In this document: positions 41,813-49,846 of the stretch, piece after piece | Layout: every line of letters starts with the position of its first letter | How positions within the stretch are numbered: the stretch's first letter is position 1 | Origin: Planctomycetota bacterium | GTDB taxonomy: Bacteria; Planctomycetota; UBA1135; UBA2386 | Reading direction: 5' to 3' | Length of the DNA: 64,000 nt | NCBI GenBank assembly: GCA_019636245.1 | Contig: JAHBXX010000009.1 | Span: forward strand, 62,001 to 126,000 | Notes under the pieces: generated by a model | What the model was told of the DNA's origin: nothing | What the model saw: the letters and a program-made list of their open reading frames with translations, nothing else | The model's database searches: none | Position numbers and translations under genes: made by a program

Positions 41813-41860
41813 CGAGCGGCCCGGACGATGGCGGCAGCGGCCACGAAGTTCGGCCGGCGC

Positions 41861-41866
41861 TATGGT
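41861..41866 (+). promoter_or_regulatory. Putative -10 element (TATGGT) of the GGCT-like gene
   Basis: TATGGT ends only six bases before the ATG at 41873, so a transcript started from it would begin at or just inside the start codon. Confidence 0.35.
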
Positions 41867-41872
41867 GCGGCC

Positions 41873-42343
41873 ATGCCTGCCGATCCGGTGCTGCCGACGG
41901 TCCTGCGCGCCACCGCGGCGCGGCGGAACGGCAGCTGCGACGCGGAAGCCGAGGCGTGGCTCGAGGCCCAGTTCGGGTGCAGCCGGCGGCTTGCCGTCTA
42001 CGGGACGCTGGCCCCCGGGGAGGCGAACACGGCCCAGCTCGCCGGCTGCCATGGCCGGTGGACCCAGGGCGCCGTGACCGGGCGTCGGGCACGGCGCCGG
42101 TACCCGGTGTTCACATTCGATCCGGCCGCGCCCACGGTGTCCGTCCAGGTGCTCGAGAGCCCGGGCCTGGCCGGGCAGTGGCACCGCCTCGACGCCTTCG
42201 AGGGCGCCGGCTACCGGCGCATCCTCGTGCCCGTCCGGGGCCCGGCGGGGGCCCTGACGGTGGCCAACCTCTACGAGGCCGTGCGCCCGGTGCCGACCGG
42301 GAGAGGCCGGCGGCGAAACGAAGCGGCCCCGCACCGTCGATGA
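41873..42343 (+). CDS. Gamma-glutamylcyclotransferase-like (AIG2/GGCT fold) protein
   Basis: 156 residues. The signature LAVYGTLAPGE (YGTLxPGE) of the GGCT fold appears at about residue 40, and a catalytic glutamate is expected in LDAFEGAGYRR. Family members act on gamma-glutamyl amines or peptides, or are of unknown substrate. The first ~35 residues are an unusual extension with paired cysteines (GSC and FGC). No ribosome site is visible; TATGGT lies six bases before the start. The stop lies in the loop of a strong hairpin that probably ends transcription from both sides. Confidence 0.8.
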   Translation: MPADPVLPTVLRATAARRNGSCDAEAEAWLEAQFGCSRRLAVYGTLAPGEANTAQLAGCHGRWTQGAVTGRRARRRYPVFTFDPAAPTVSVQVLESPGLAGQWHRLDAFEGAGYRRILVPVRGPAGALTVANLYEAVRPVPTGRGRRRNEAAPHRR

Positions 42344-42357
42344 CGGAGCGGGGCCGC
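42323..42357. terminator. Bidirectional hairpin terminator candidate
   Basis: A perfect 10-base stem (GCGGCCCCGC / GCGGGGCCGC) with a 15-base loop lies between the converging genes ending at 42343 (+) and 42389 (-); the plus-strand stop codon is inside the loop. No T-tract, as usual in such GC-rich DNA. Confidence 0.55.
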
Positions 42358-42388
42358 GGGTGCCCGACCGAAGGTCAGGCCAACCGGC

Positions 42389-44113
42389 TCAGTTGTTCTC
42401 GACGCGCTGGTGCAGCCCGTTCGAGCTGGTCAGCGACGAGAGCAGGTTCGGCGCCAGCAGGTCGACCACCGCGGCCTGGCCCCAGAAGTCGAGGCCGAGC
42501 ATCGACGGCGTCACCGTGTTGGTGTCGACGCTGAGGACCGGGCCCGGCGCCAGGAAGTTGAACGGGCCGATCTGGCCGCCGAGGTCGTGGTTCAGCACGC
42601 AGCCAGGCTGGCCGATGCCGACGAACGCCAGCGGGAAGTTCGGGCTCGGGTTCAGCACCGAGAAGAACAGCAGGCCGTACGGGAAGATGCCGCTCAGGTT
42701 CGCGACCGAGTAGTTGATCGTCGAACCGAACGTCGGCCGCGGCTCCGCGGTCAGCAGCAGGTGGTTGGCCTCCGGGGTGGCGAGGTCGAACACCTGGTTC
42801 ACCGACACGTCGGTCTCGAACTCCGGCCGCAGGCTCGCGCCGCCCGGCGAGTAGCCGACCAGCCACGGGTTGCCCGAGTAGAGCGGGTTCGGCACGCCGA
42901 CCGCTTCGACGGTCTCCCAGGCCATCGTCACGACGCCGCTGGCGGAGTCGAACGTGAACTGGAAGGTCGACAGGTTCGGGGCGCCGCCGCCGAAGCTCGG
43001 CACGCCGACCCAGGTGAACACCGCGAGGGTGCCGATCTCCTCGAAGCGGACCTCACCGGTCGCGGTGATGTCCATGTCGTGCCACGAGTACCAGGCCGTG
43101 TTCGGCGCGGCGAGCAAAGCCGTCACCGACGGGGCCCAGTCGTCGCCACCGCCCGGGAAGGTGTCGAGGAACGACATGTTCGACGCCACCGAGATCATGC
43201 CGCCGTTGTGCACGACGAGGCTCGTCGCCACGCCGCCCGGGTAGGGGAACGGCGTCGTCAGCGGCACCACGACTTCGCCATCGTCGGTCGCGGTTGCGCC
43301 GGCGATGGTCGTGGCCCAGCCGGTCAGCGGCAGCGCCGAAGCGTAGGGCACGAGGCCCGGGCTCGGGGCGCAGAGCACCGTGTACTCGCTGCCGTTCGGC
43401 GCCATCGTGATCTGGCGGCCGGTCAGCCGCGGGCTGGCCAGCGCCGGGGTCAGGTTGAGGTCGAAGAACGAGCCGAACGAGCCGCCGCAGCCAGGGCCGA
43501 AGCGCTCGCTGAACGAGCACACCGGCGCCGAGCTGCCCACCGTGTAGTGGATGCTGCCGTTGAACACGCGCGGGTTGTTGATCCCCGTCCAGAAGGGGTT
43601 GTTGCCACCCGTGTCGGCGTAGGGCGACGCGCCGCCGGCGGCGCCGGCGTTCAGACTGATCTCGGCGTTGTTGTAGACCTGGTTCAAGCCGTTGCCGTTG
43701 GTGTAGCGCGGGCCGATGCCGATGTGCTCGATCGCGTAGCCGCGCGGGCCCATCGCCGAGGTCAGCGTGAAGGGCGTCTGGAAGCAGACCGTCGACGGCT
43801 GGTCGTTTCCGGCCGCGATGACCGCGCCTTCGCCCAGCAGCTGCCAGTTGGCGGCGTTGCTTTCGCTGCCGCTCCAGAACTGCAGACCCACATTCGTCTG
43901 CCATACCCGCACGCGACCCTGCGTACCGACGGTCGAGTTCGAGTTCACGTCGATCCGGTTGACGGTGATCGCCGGAACGTTGACGGTCATGTTGATGAAC
44001 ACGACGCCGCCACCCGCGAGGCCGTTGGGGCCGGTGAACAGGGTGGTGAGCGGCGACTGCGCAGTCAGGGCCGAGGCGAGCCCGAGCCCGAGGAGAGTTG
44101 TCAGCGCTTTCAT
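42389..44113 (-). CDS. Large secreted protein of unknown function
   Basis: 574 residues with a signal peptide (SALTAQ) and an AAGGAAACC ribosome site. It is rich in Gly, Asn, Ser, Thr and aromatic residues, as in beta-sandwich surface proteins. The first ~180 residues form one module, then CSFSERFGPGCGGSFG looks like a cysteine-linked join of the type often seen between modules in planctomycete secreted proteins. The second part (GWATTIAGATATDDG, NGGMISVASNMSF, AWYSWHDMD, FTWVGVPSFG) resembles nidogen-like or choice-of-anchor sandwich domains. No catalytic motif is seen. A sigma70-like promoter is proposed at 44176-44203. Confidence 0.75.
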   Translation of the reverse strand: MKALTTLLGLGLASALTAQSPLTTLFTGPNGLAGGGVVFINMTVNVPAITVNRIDVNSNSTVGTQGRVRVWQTNVGLQFWSGSESNAANWQLLGEGAVIAAGNDQPSTVCFQTPFTLTSAMGPRGYAIEHIGIGPRYTNGNGLNQVYNNAEISLNAGAAGGASPYADTGGNNPFWTGINNPRVFNGSIHYTVGSSAPVCSFSERFGPGCGGSFGSFFDLNLTPALASPRLTGRQITMAPNGSEYTVLCAPSPGLVPYASALPLTGWATTIAGATATDDGEVVVPLTTPFPYPGGVATSLVVHNGGMISVASNMSFLDTFPGGGDDWAPSVTALLAAPNTAWYSWHDMDITATGEVRFEEIGTLAVFTWVGVPSFGGGAPNLSTFQFTFDSASGVVTMAWETVEAVGVPNPLYSGNPWLVGYSPGGASLRPEFETDVSVNQVFDLATPEANHLLLTAEPRPTFGSTINYSVANLSGIFPYGLLFFSVLNPSPNFPLAFVGIGQPGCVLNHDLGGQIGPFNFLAPGPVLSVDTNTVTPSMLGLDFWGQAAVVDLLAPNLLSSLTSSNGLHQRVENN

Positions 44114-44438
44114 GGTTTCCTTGAAGAGGTGATGAGACGTCCCCGCAACGGGAGTCGGTTGGCAGGGGAGCGCGGACTCTAGCAGCCGCCCGAAACCTGT
44201 CTACCGGCCCGGGTGTCTTGCCCGGCCTTGGCAACCGGCCTGGGCAACCGGCCAGGCAGGACCAATTGCTCTGCGCAGTATGCGGGATGCAGCACCGCCA
44301 TCGGCCCGGCCGCGAACCGCCGAGCCCGCGATGCCCGCGACGCCAGCGACGCCCCCGGAGCCGTCGGGGGGACGCGATCGGCACCGCTCCGCCCGACAAG
44401 GACCGGTCGGCGCCACCGGGCGCGCGACCGGCTCCACC
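44114..44438. other. Intergenic region, 325 bases, no gene seen
   Basis: Nothing protein-like was found on either strand. It holds the putative promoter of the secreted-protein gene (44176-44203) and a short tandem motif, GGCAACCGGCC, repeated twice near 44230-44250. The rest is Pro/Arg-type low-complexity translation only. Confidence 0.5.
44176..44203 (-). promoter_or_regulatory. Sigma70-like promoter of the secreted-protein gene
   Basis: On the minus strand TAGACA (-35, five of six to TTGACA) and TAGAGT (-10, four of six) are separated by 16 bases. They lie 62 bases upstream of the ATG at 44113, which has a proper ribosome site. Confidence 0.4.
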
Positions 44439-45194
44439 CTAGAAGCGCACGCCGCCGCCGAGGAAGAAGCCGCGCACCGTGAAGTCGGCGGCCAGGGCGT
44501 CGCCGTCGACCTCGCCGTCCGCCTGCAGATCGAAGTAGCGGTAGCCGGCCATCAGCGTCAGCGTCGACCCGAGCCGCGCCTCGACGAGCGCCTCGAGGTC
44601 GAGCAGCTTGGCGTCGACGTCGTCGAGGTCGAGGTCCGAGTAGGCGCCTTCGACGATGGCCGCGAACATGCCGAGTTCGACCTGAGCGCGCAGGAACAGC
44701 ATCGGCAACGGGCCGCTGAGCTGGACCCGTTCGCGCACGGCGCCGAACACGTCCTGCACCGTCAGGTCCAGGTCGACGTAGTTGGCCGCCAGCCCGGGCG
44801 CGACCGACACCGGCCCCAGCTCGATCTGGAAGGCCAGGGCGGCCTTGGCGTTCCACAGCTCGAGATCGCTCCGAACGGCCGTGCCGGCGGTCAGGTCGCC
44901 GAAGTCGGCGGTCAGCAGCCCGTCGCCGGTCTCGTCGAACAGGAACCCCGACACCGAGAACACGGGCACGCCGGTGTCGACGACGATGCGGCCGTAGGGG
45001 CTGCCCCGGTCGTCGCCGAGGCCGAGCGCGCTCTCGACGGACTGTTCGACGGCCACCGTCCCGGTGCCGTTCTGGTAGCCGAAGTTGCCGTCGACGGACA
45101 GCTGCGCGTAGGCCGCCTGCGCGCTGACCTGGAACTGGTAGCAGGAGGGCAGCGCCGCGAGCAGCGCCACCGCCACGAGGGAGAGGTTGCGCAT
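44439..45194 (-). CDS. Outer-membrane beta-barrel-like lipoprotein
   Basis: 251 residues. The signal peptide ends LLAALPSC, a plausible lipobox. The mature part alternates hydrophobic and polar residues in strand-length runs (AAYAQLSVDGNFGYQ, ALVEARLGSTLTLMAGYRYFDL) and ends GFFLGGGVRF with a C-terminal phenylalanine, the usual signal of outer-membrane barrels. It is coupled to the preceding lipoprotein gene with only five bases between, so the two probably work together in the envelope. Ligand or transport function unknown. Confidence 0.72.
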   Translation of the reverse strand: MRNLSLVAVALLAALPSCYQFQVSAQAAYAQLSVDGNFGYQNGTGTVAVEQSVESALGLGDDRGSPYGRIVVDTGVPVFSVSGFLFDETGDGLLTADFGDLTAGTAVRSDLELWNAKAALAFQIELGPVSVAPGLAANYVDLDLTVQDVFGAVRERVQLSGPLPMLFLRAQVELGMFAAIVEGAYSDLDLDDVDAKLLDLEALVEARLGSTLTLMAGYRYFDLQADGEVDGDALAADFTVRGFFLGGGVRF

Positions 45195-45199
45195 GGGAC

Positions 45200-46030
45200 T
45201 CACGGGGCCGAGGTCAGGACGCGGGTTTCGACGTTGTAGAGGAAGCGGCCGCCGGCGGTGCCGGCGATGACGAGCTGCACCACCGGGGTGTTGTCGAAGG
45301 TCAGCGTCACCGTGACCTCGGCATCGCTGTCGGGGTCGTCGCCGTCGATCGTCACCGTGACGGTGCCGATCGGGTACTCCTGCGTCGGGAAGCTGTCGGT
45401 CTCGAGCCCGGCGCCGTCGGTCGCGAACGTCAGCGTGCAGGCGCCGACCGCGAGCGTGCCCGGCGCCGCGGGCGGCGGTCCGCCGGCAGGCGCCGCCGTC
45501 GTCGTGCGCAGGCGTTCGAGTTCGTTGTCGTTGGTCGAGCCGCCGATCACGCCGGTGAAGGCGCCGCTGCCGCTGAACGCCTCGCCGCCCTTGGTGCCGC
45601 TGATCGTCCAGTCGCCGACCAGGAACGGGTTGCCGTCCAACAACTCGCCGCGCAGCAGCGTCGCCGCCTCGTCGATGCGGTCGGCGAGGCTCGTCGCCGT
45701 CAGGCCCAGCCCCTGCCGCTCGACGCCGGCCGGTCTGTAGAAGCGGATCGTCATCTCGATCGTGCAACCGTCGACGACGTACTGCACGTCGATCGGGCCG
45801 TCGCCGCTGTGCGACAGACCGGCCGGGTCGGGGATCGAGCCGCCGCTGTTGAGCCGCCAGGTGTCGGCGAGTGCCAGCAGGTCGACGCCCTTGTCGAACA
45901 ACTGCGGGAAGCAGTCCCGGATCGTCTCGAGCTGCTTCTGCAGGTCGGGATCGACGGTCGTGGAGACCTTGCTGTCGCAGCCTGCAACGAGCAGGGCGGC
46001 CAGCAGGACCGAGCGGTGCGCGAGTGGCAT
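45200..46030 (-). CDS. Lipoprotein of unknown function
   Basis: 276 residues, GGAGG five bases before the ATG. The lipobox is LLVAGCDS. The N-terminal half is helical (DLQKQLETIRDCFPQLFDKGVDLLALADTW is split here by the text limit; key features are LQKQLETI and FPQLFDKGVDLL). The C-terminal half is beta-rich with many Thr and Val and ends TSAP. Three cysteines follow the lipid site. No family was recognised. It forms an operon with the barrel-like gene downstream. It lies 165 bases beyond the ModA-like gene of the nos cluster, on the same strand, so it could be read through from it but need not be functionally linked. Confidence 0.7.
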   Translation of the reverse strand: MPLAHRSVLLAALLVAGCDSKVSTTVDPDLQKQLETIRDCFPQLFDKGVDLLALADTWRLNSGGSIPDPAGLSHSGDGPIDVQYVVDGCTIEMTIRFYRPAGVERQGLGLTATSLADRIDEAATLLRGELLDGNPFLVGDWTISGTKGGEAFSGSGAFTGVIGGSTNDNELERLRTTTAAPAGGPPPAAPGTLAVGACTLTFATDGAGLETDSFPTQEYPIGTVTVTIDGDDPDSDAEVTVTLTFDNTPVVQLVIAGTAGGRFLYNVETRVLTSAP

Positions 46031-46195
46031 GGAGACCTCCATCGGGGAGAGAACGAGAGGCCCGCAGTATCGCCGCCGCCTCCCACCGCTGCCATCGAGG
46101 CGCAATGCGGTGCACGCCGCCTGCCCATCGCTTCACGGCGCGGAGACTTCGGGGCGCGGCCGACCGATCGCGGCGCCCGACCCGGCCGCTCTGGA

Positions 46196-46987
46196 TCACT
46201 TGCTGCCGGGCGGCAGGAAGCCCGCTTCCCGCAGGATCGCCTGCCCGGCAGGGCCGAGCGCCAGCGCCCGGAAGGCGGCGCCCCCCTTCGGCTCGCGCGC
46301 CTCGCGGTCGAGCGAGATCGAGTAGAGCACCGGCTGGTTGTCCGTCTCCGGCACGTCGATCCGCAGCACCGGGTCACCTGCCGCCGCGAACGTCGTCACG
46401 TAGACGATCCCCGCATCGGCCCGGCCGTCGCGCACCGCGGCGAGCACGGCCTCGGCGGTGTCGGCCTCGACCGCCGGCTCGACCTCGAGCCCGAGCCGCG
46501 ACAACGCCCAGCGCGAGTAGCGGCCGATCGACGCCGAACGGCGGCCGAGAGCAAGGCGCAGACCGGGACGGGCGAGGTCCCGCAGGCCCTCGACGGCGTG
46601 CGGACTGCCCGTGCCGACGGCGATGGCGAGGCGGTTGCGGGCCAGCTCCGCGGGGCTGTGGGCGGCGAGGTACGCGGCGGCGGCGAAGCGCGACATCAAC
46701 GACGAGTCGCCGACGACGAGCACGTCGCACGCGCCGCCGGCGTTGCGCTTCGCCAGCAGCTCGGCGCCGCCGGCGCAGAACAGCTCGACCCTGCCGCCCG
46801 GAACGTCCTGTTCGTACCGGCGCGCGAGCCGCTCCATCGCCGGCTGCATCGACGCCGTGGCCCACACGACCACGGTGTGCGGCGCGGCCGGCGCCGTTGC
46901 GGACGCCTCGGCGCCCACGGGCGCCACCGGCGACTCCGGCGCGCAGGCCGACAGGAACCAGACCAGGGCCAATGCACGCAGCTTCAT
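46196..46987 (-). CDS. ModA-like periplasmic substrate-binding lipoprotein in the nos cluster
   Basis: 263 residues. The lipobox is WFLSACAP. The mature part is a type II solute-binding protein of the molybdate-binding kind: VVVWATASMQPAMERLA, FCAGGAELLAK, DVLVVGDSSLM, NRLAIAVG and ADAGIVYVTT follow ModA order. No permease or ATPase gene accompanies it. It is the last gene of the nitrous-oxide-reductase operon, seven bases after the membrane-protein gene. Because N2O reductase contains copper and no molybdenum, the ligand may not be molybdate; a copper or anion chaperone role is possible. That is inference. Confidence 0.75.
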   Translation of the reverse strand: MKLRALALVWFLSACAPESPVAPVGAEASATAPAAPHTVVVWATASMQPAMERLARRYEQDVPGGRVELFCAGGAELLAKRNAGGACDVLVVGDSSLMSRFAAAAYLAAHSPAELARNRLAIAVGTGSPHAVEGLRDLARPGLRLALGRRSASIGRYSRWALSRLGLEVEPAVEADTAEAVLAAVRDGRADAGIVYVTTFAAAGDPVLRIDVPETDNQPVLYSISLDREAREPKGGAAFRALALGPAGQAILREAGFLPPGSK

Positions 46988-46994
46988 GGCCGCC

Positions 46995-47645
46995 TCATCG
47001 GGCCGCCGCCAGCAGGGCCGCGGACTCCCGGCGGCCGCGCCACAGGTACCACAACGTGATGCCCCAGACACCGAGCGTGAACGCCCCCATCAGCAGCGAA
47101 CCGAGCTGCGGCATGCTGCGGGTCATGAAGTTCGCGATCTGCTTGCTGCCGAACACCACCGGCATGAACGGCTCGACCCGCACGGGCGCCTTCGGATCGA
47201 GCTGGTGGCCGAACTCCCACAGCATGTAGACGAACCGGCCGAACGCGACCACCGACACGTAGCCGGCGATCATCGACAGGTCGATCATCGTGCGCACGTT
47301 GCCGAGCAGCGCCGCGCGCAGCGCCAGCAGCGCCATCGCCACCAGGGCGAACGGGATCCAGTCCAGGTCGCGCAGCTCCTCGCGCGTGATCGTCTTCATG
47401 CCGATGTAGTGGTTCAGCACGTTGATCTCCTGGACGTCGTGGCCGTCGTTGCCGCCCACGACCTTGTAGGAGTAGATGTCCATCGTCAGCCCGCCGGGGT
47501 ACTGCGGCGCCTTCATGCTGATCTGCCACAGCGGGAACGCGAAGCTCAGCAGCAGCGGCACGATCAGCAGCACCAGCGCGAGCCGCGCCGGCACCCGCAA
47601 CGGCACGTCGAGGAACTCCCAGAAGCTGTCGGCGGTCTGACGCAT
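46995..47645 (-). CDS. Nos-cluster integral membrane protein
   Basis: 216 residues with a strong AAGGAGTA ribosome site. Membrane spans lie at about residues 20-42, 98-116, 125-145 and 182-202. The first extracytoplasmic loop contains MDIYSYKVVGG, DVQEINVLNHYIGMKTI, a segment I recall from unnamed proteins in clade II nos operons. No catalytic cysteines or histidine clusters, but GHDV and NHYIGM could bind metal or haem. It lies between nosY and the ModA-like gene. A part in electron supply or copper-site assembly of NosZ is inferred from position alone. Confidence 0.7.
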   Translation of the reverse strand: MRQTADSFWEFLDVPLRVPARLALVLLIVPLLLSFAFPLWQISMKAPQYPGGLTMDIYSYKVVGGNDGHDVQEINVLNHYIGMKTITREELRDLDWIPFALVAMALLALRAALLGNVRTMIDLSMIAGYVSVVAFGRFVYMLWEFGHQLDPKAPVRVEPFMPVVFGSKQIANFMTRSMPQLGSLLMGAFTLGVWGITLWYLWRGRRESAALLAAAR

Positions 47646-47658
47646 GACGGTACTCCTT

Positions 47659-48501
47659 TCAGACGAGGTCGCGGCGCCGGAAGGCGCCGAGGCTCCAGAC
47701 CCAGGCGGTGAGGCCCAGCAGGAGCGGCCAGCCGATGCCGATCGACAGCAGGCCGTCGGCGCCGACCCGGTTGGCGAGGAAGAAGCCCACGGGGCCGAAC
47801 GTGGCCAGCTCCGGCTGCGCCGCCGACAGCAGCGCCAGCCGGGCGCACTGCACCGGGTTCAGCACCGCGAGCGCGAACACCGCCGACGGCGGCAGTTCCC
47901 ACTGCAGCATCACGCCGATGAGGCCGAAGTCGATCAGCGCCACGCCGGCCGCCCACAGCAGGATCGTCAGCATCAGCGCCTTCGCCTGGTTGCGGACCAG
48001 CGTCGACACCAGGAGGCCCAGCGAGGTGAAGCACAGCAGCAGCGCGGTGCTGACGGCGATGCCGCGCAGCAGGAAGTCCCACGGCACGTCCTGGCCGAAC
48101 GCCCCGGCGCCGACCAGCGCCATCGCCGGCATGGCGACGACCAGCGGTGCGACCAGCGCCGCCATGCGCACGAGGCTGGTGCCGACGAAGTAGGCGGCGC
48201 GACTGACCGGGTTGCTGAGCAGCAGCTCGAGCGAACCGTCGTCGCGGGCCGCATTCACGACCTGGCCGGTCGCCGACAGCGCCAGCAGCGGCAGCAGGAA
48301 CAGCAGCGCATGGCTCCACGACATCAGCGCGCGGCCCATGCCGGTGAAGCCGACCACGCCGGACTCCCGCAGGCCGACCAGCACGAACAGGCCCGCGAGC
48401 ACCGCGTGCACCACGAGGCAGAAGACCAGCCAGCGCGAACGCAGCACCTCGGCCAGGTCGAGGCGGGCGACGGCGGCGACCTCGGCGCCAAAGCCCATCA
48501 T
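47659..48501 (-). CDS. nosY: NosY, ABC transporter permease for NosZ maturation
   Basis: 280 residues, six membrane spans, starting MMGFGAEVAAVARLDL. DDGSLELLLSNPVSRAAYFVG is typical of ABC-2-type permeases that partner NosF. With NosF (ATPase) and NosD (periplasmic) it forms the complex needed to build the tetranuclear CuZ centre of N2O reductase, by moving a sulfur species or by mechanical action on NosD. It overlaps nosL (ATGA) and is followed 13 bases later by the membrane-protein gene. Confidence 0.9.
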   Translation of the reverse strand: MMGFGAEVAAVARLDLAEVLRSRWLVFCLVVHAVLAGLFVLVGLRESGVVGFTGMGRALMSWSHALLFLLPLLALSATGQVVNAARDDGSLELLLSNPVSRAAYFVGTSLVRMAALVAPLVVAMPAMALVGAGAFGQDVPWDFLLRGIAVSTALLLCFTSLGLLVSTLVRNQAKALMLTILLWAAGVALIDFGLIGVMLQWELPPSAVFALAVLNPVQCARLALLSAAQPELATFGPVGFFLANRVGADGLLSIGIGWPLLLGLTAWVWSLGAFRRRDLV

Positions 48502-48965
48502 CGACCTCCGTGGCCGCCGAGGCGCTCGAGGCACCTGGCCCGCGCCGCGTCGAGCCCGATCGCGCCCGGCGTGCCGACGTCGACGGCGCCGAGTCCGAAG
48601 CCCATCGGCGACGGCTCGACCGCGACGAAGGCGACGCGGCTCTCGGCGATCCAGCGATCGGCACGATGGTCGCGGAAGTAGGTCGTGTGCACCTCGGGCC
48701 GGTGCTCCTCGACCCACAGGAACAGGCAGCCAGGATCGTCGAACGCGTGCGTGCGACCGTCGGTCGTCGTCAGCTGCGCCGCGAACGGCGGCTCGCCGAC
48801 GTGCATGCCGCAGGCGGCGCAGGCCGCCTTGTCCCAGACGATGTCGACCGGGCCGTCGGGCAACTTCGAGGAAGCGAGCACCGACCAGGCGATCGCGCCA
48901 CCGACCGCGCTCAGCACGACGCCGAGCAGCAGGTACGGCAACACCCGGAACACGAGGCTGGTCAT
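48498..48965 (-). CDS. nosL: NosL, copper chaperone for nitrous oxide reductase
   Basis: 155 residues. NosL proteins bind Cu(I) and deliver it for CuZ assembly. The signature ACAACGMHVGEPPFAAQ is present (C49, C52, M54), as is AFDDPGCLFLW. Most NosL proteins are lipoproteins; this one has an N-terminal membrane span (residues ~6-30) and no lipobox cysteine, so it is probably membrane-anchored. It overlaps nosF at its start and nosY at its end by four bases each. Confidence 0.92.
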   Translation of the reverse strand: MTSLVFRVLPYLLLGVVLSAVGGAIAWSVLASSKLPDGPVDIVWDKAACAACGMHVGEPPFAAQLTTTDGRTHAFDDPGCLFLWVEEHRPEVHTTYFRDHRADRWIAESRVAFVAVEPSPMGFGLGAVDVGTPGAIGLDAARARCLERLGGHGGR

Positions 48966-49846
48966 GGCTTGGCTCCTGGCGATGGCGGCTGCAGCCGCTC
49001 GACGTCGCGCGCCATGACGTCCCGCAGCTGGCCGTTGAGGTTGCGGCCGATCTCGCCGAGCAGCCGGGCGCGTTCGTGGACGGGCAGCGACCGGCTCCAC
49101 CAGCCGGTGGCGCCCTGCGTGAAGCCGCGCGCGCGCAGCCACGCGGCCGCCGGCTCGCCCTCGGCGTCGACTTCGACGATCGCCTCGGCGTGGTCGTCGA
49201 GGTAGGCCCCGGCGAGGCCCTGCCAGGCGACCCGCCCCTCGGCCAGCACGACGACGCGGTCGACGAGCCGGCGGATCTCGTCGAGGCGGTGCGAGCACAG
49301 CAACACCGTCGTGCCGGTCGGCAGCGCCTCCACCAGGCGGAAGAAGGCCGCGCGGCTCTTCGGGTCCATGCTGGCGGTCGGCTCGTCGAGCAGCAGCAGC
49401 TCGGCGCCGGCGGCCAGCGCCAGCGACGCCAGCACCTTCTGCCGCTGCCCGCCCGACAGCGCCCGGAACGGCCGTTTCCCGAGCGCCGCGAGGTCGACGT
49501 CGAGCTGCATGGCCACCTCGGCGATCTGCTGCCAGCCGCGGCCGCGCAGGCCGGCCACGGCGCGCACCACGTCGCCCACCGGCGCCGCCAGCCGGGGGGC
49601 GATCTGCGGCACGTAGGCGATGCGGCGCGCCAACGCCCGCCGATCCTCGCCGGCCGGTTCGCCGTCGAAGAGCAGCTCGCCCGTGGCCGCCAACATGCCC
49701 AGCAGGGCGCGCACCAGCGTCGACTTGCCGGAGCCGTTCGGTCCGATCAGCGCGGTGCGGCTGCCGGCCGGCAGCTCGAGCGAGACGTCCTGCAGGGCGA
49801 CGACGCGGCCGAACCGCTTGCCCAACTGCCGCAGTTCAACGCGCAT
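48962..49846 (-). CDS. nosF: NosF, ABC ATPase for NosZ maturation
   Basis: 294 residues with Walker A GPNGSGKST (35-43), signature LSGGQRQK, Walker B LLLLDEPTASMD and the H-loop CSHRLDE. It powers the NosDFY complex. The C-terminal ~75 residues after the ATPase core are an extension (WLRARGFTQGATGWWS) found in NosF-like proteins. The start overlaps the end of nosD by 11 bases and the stop overlaps nosL (ATGA). Confidence 0.93.
   Translation of the reverse strand: MRVELRQLGKRFGRVVALQDVSLELPAGSRTALIGPNGSGKSTLVRALLGMLAATGELLFDGEPAGEDRRALARRIAYVPQIAPRLAAPVGDVVRAVAGLRGRGWQQIAEVAMQLDVDLAALGKRPFRALSGGQRQKVLASLALAAGAELLLLDEPTASMDPKSRAAFFRLVEALPTGTTVLLCSHRLDEIRRLVDRVVVLAEGRVAWQGLAGAYLDDHAEAIVEVDAEGEPAAAWLRARGFTQGATGWWSRSLPVHERARLLGEIGRNLNGQLRDVMARDVERLQPPSPGAKP

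Noticed and set aside
44230..44250. Short tandem GGCAACCGGCC repeats as a CRISPR or regulatory array
   Set aside because: Only two units with no spacer regularity.
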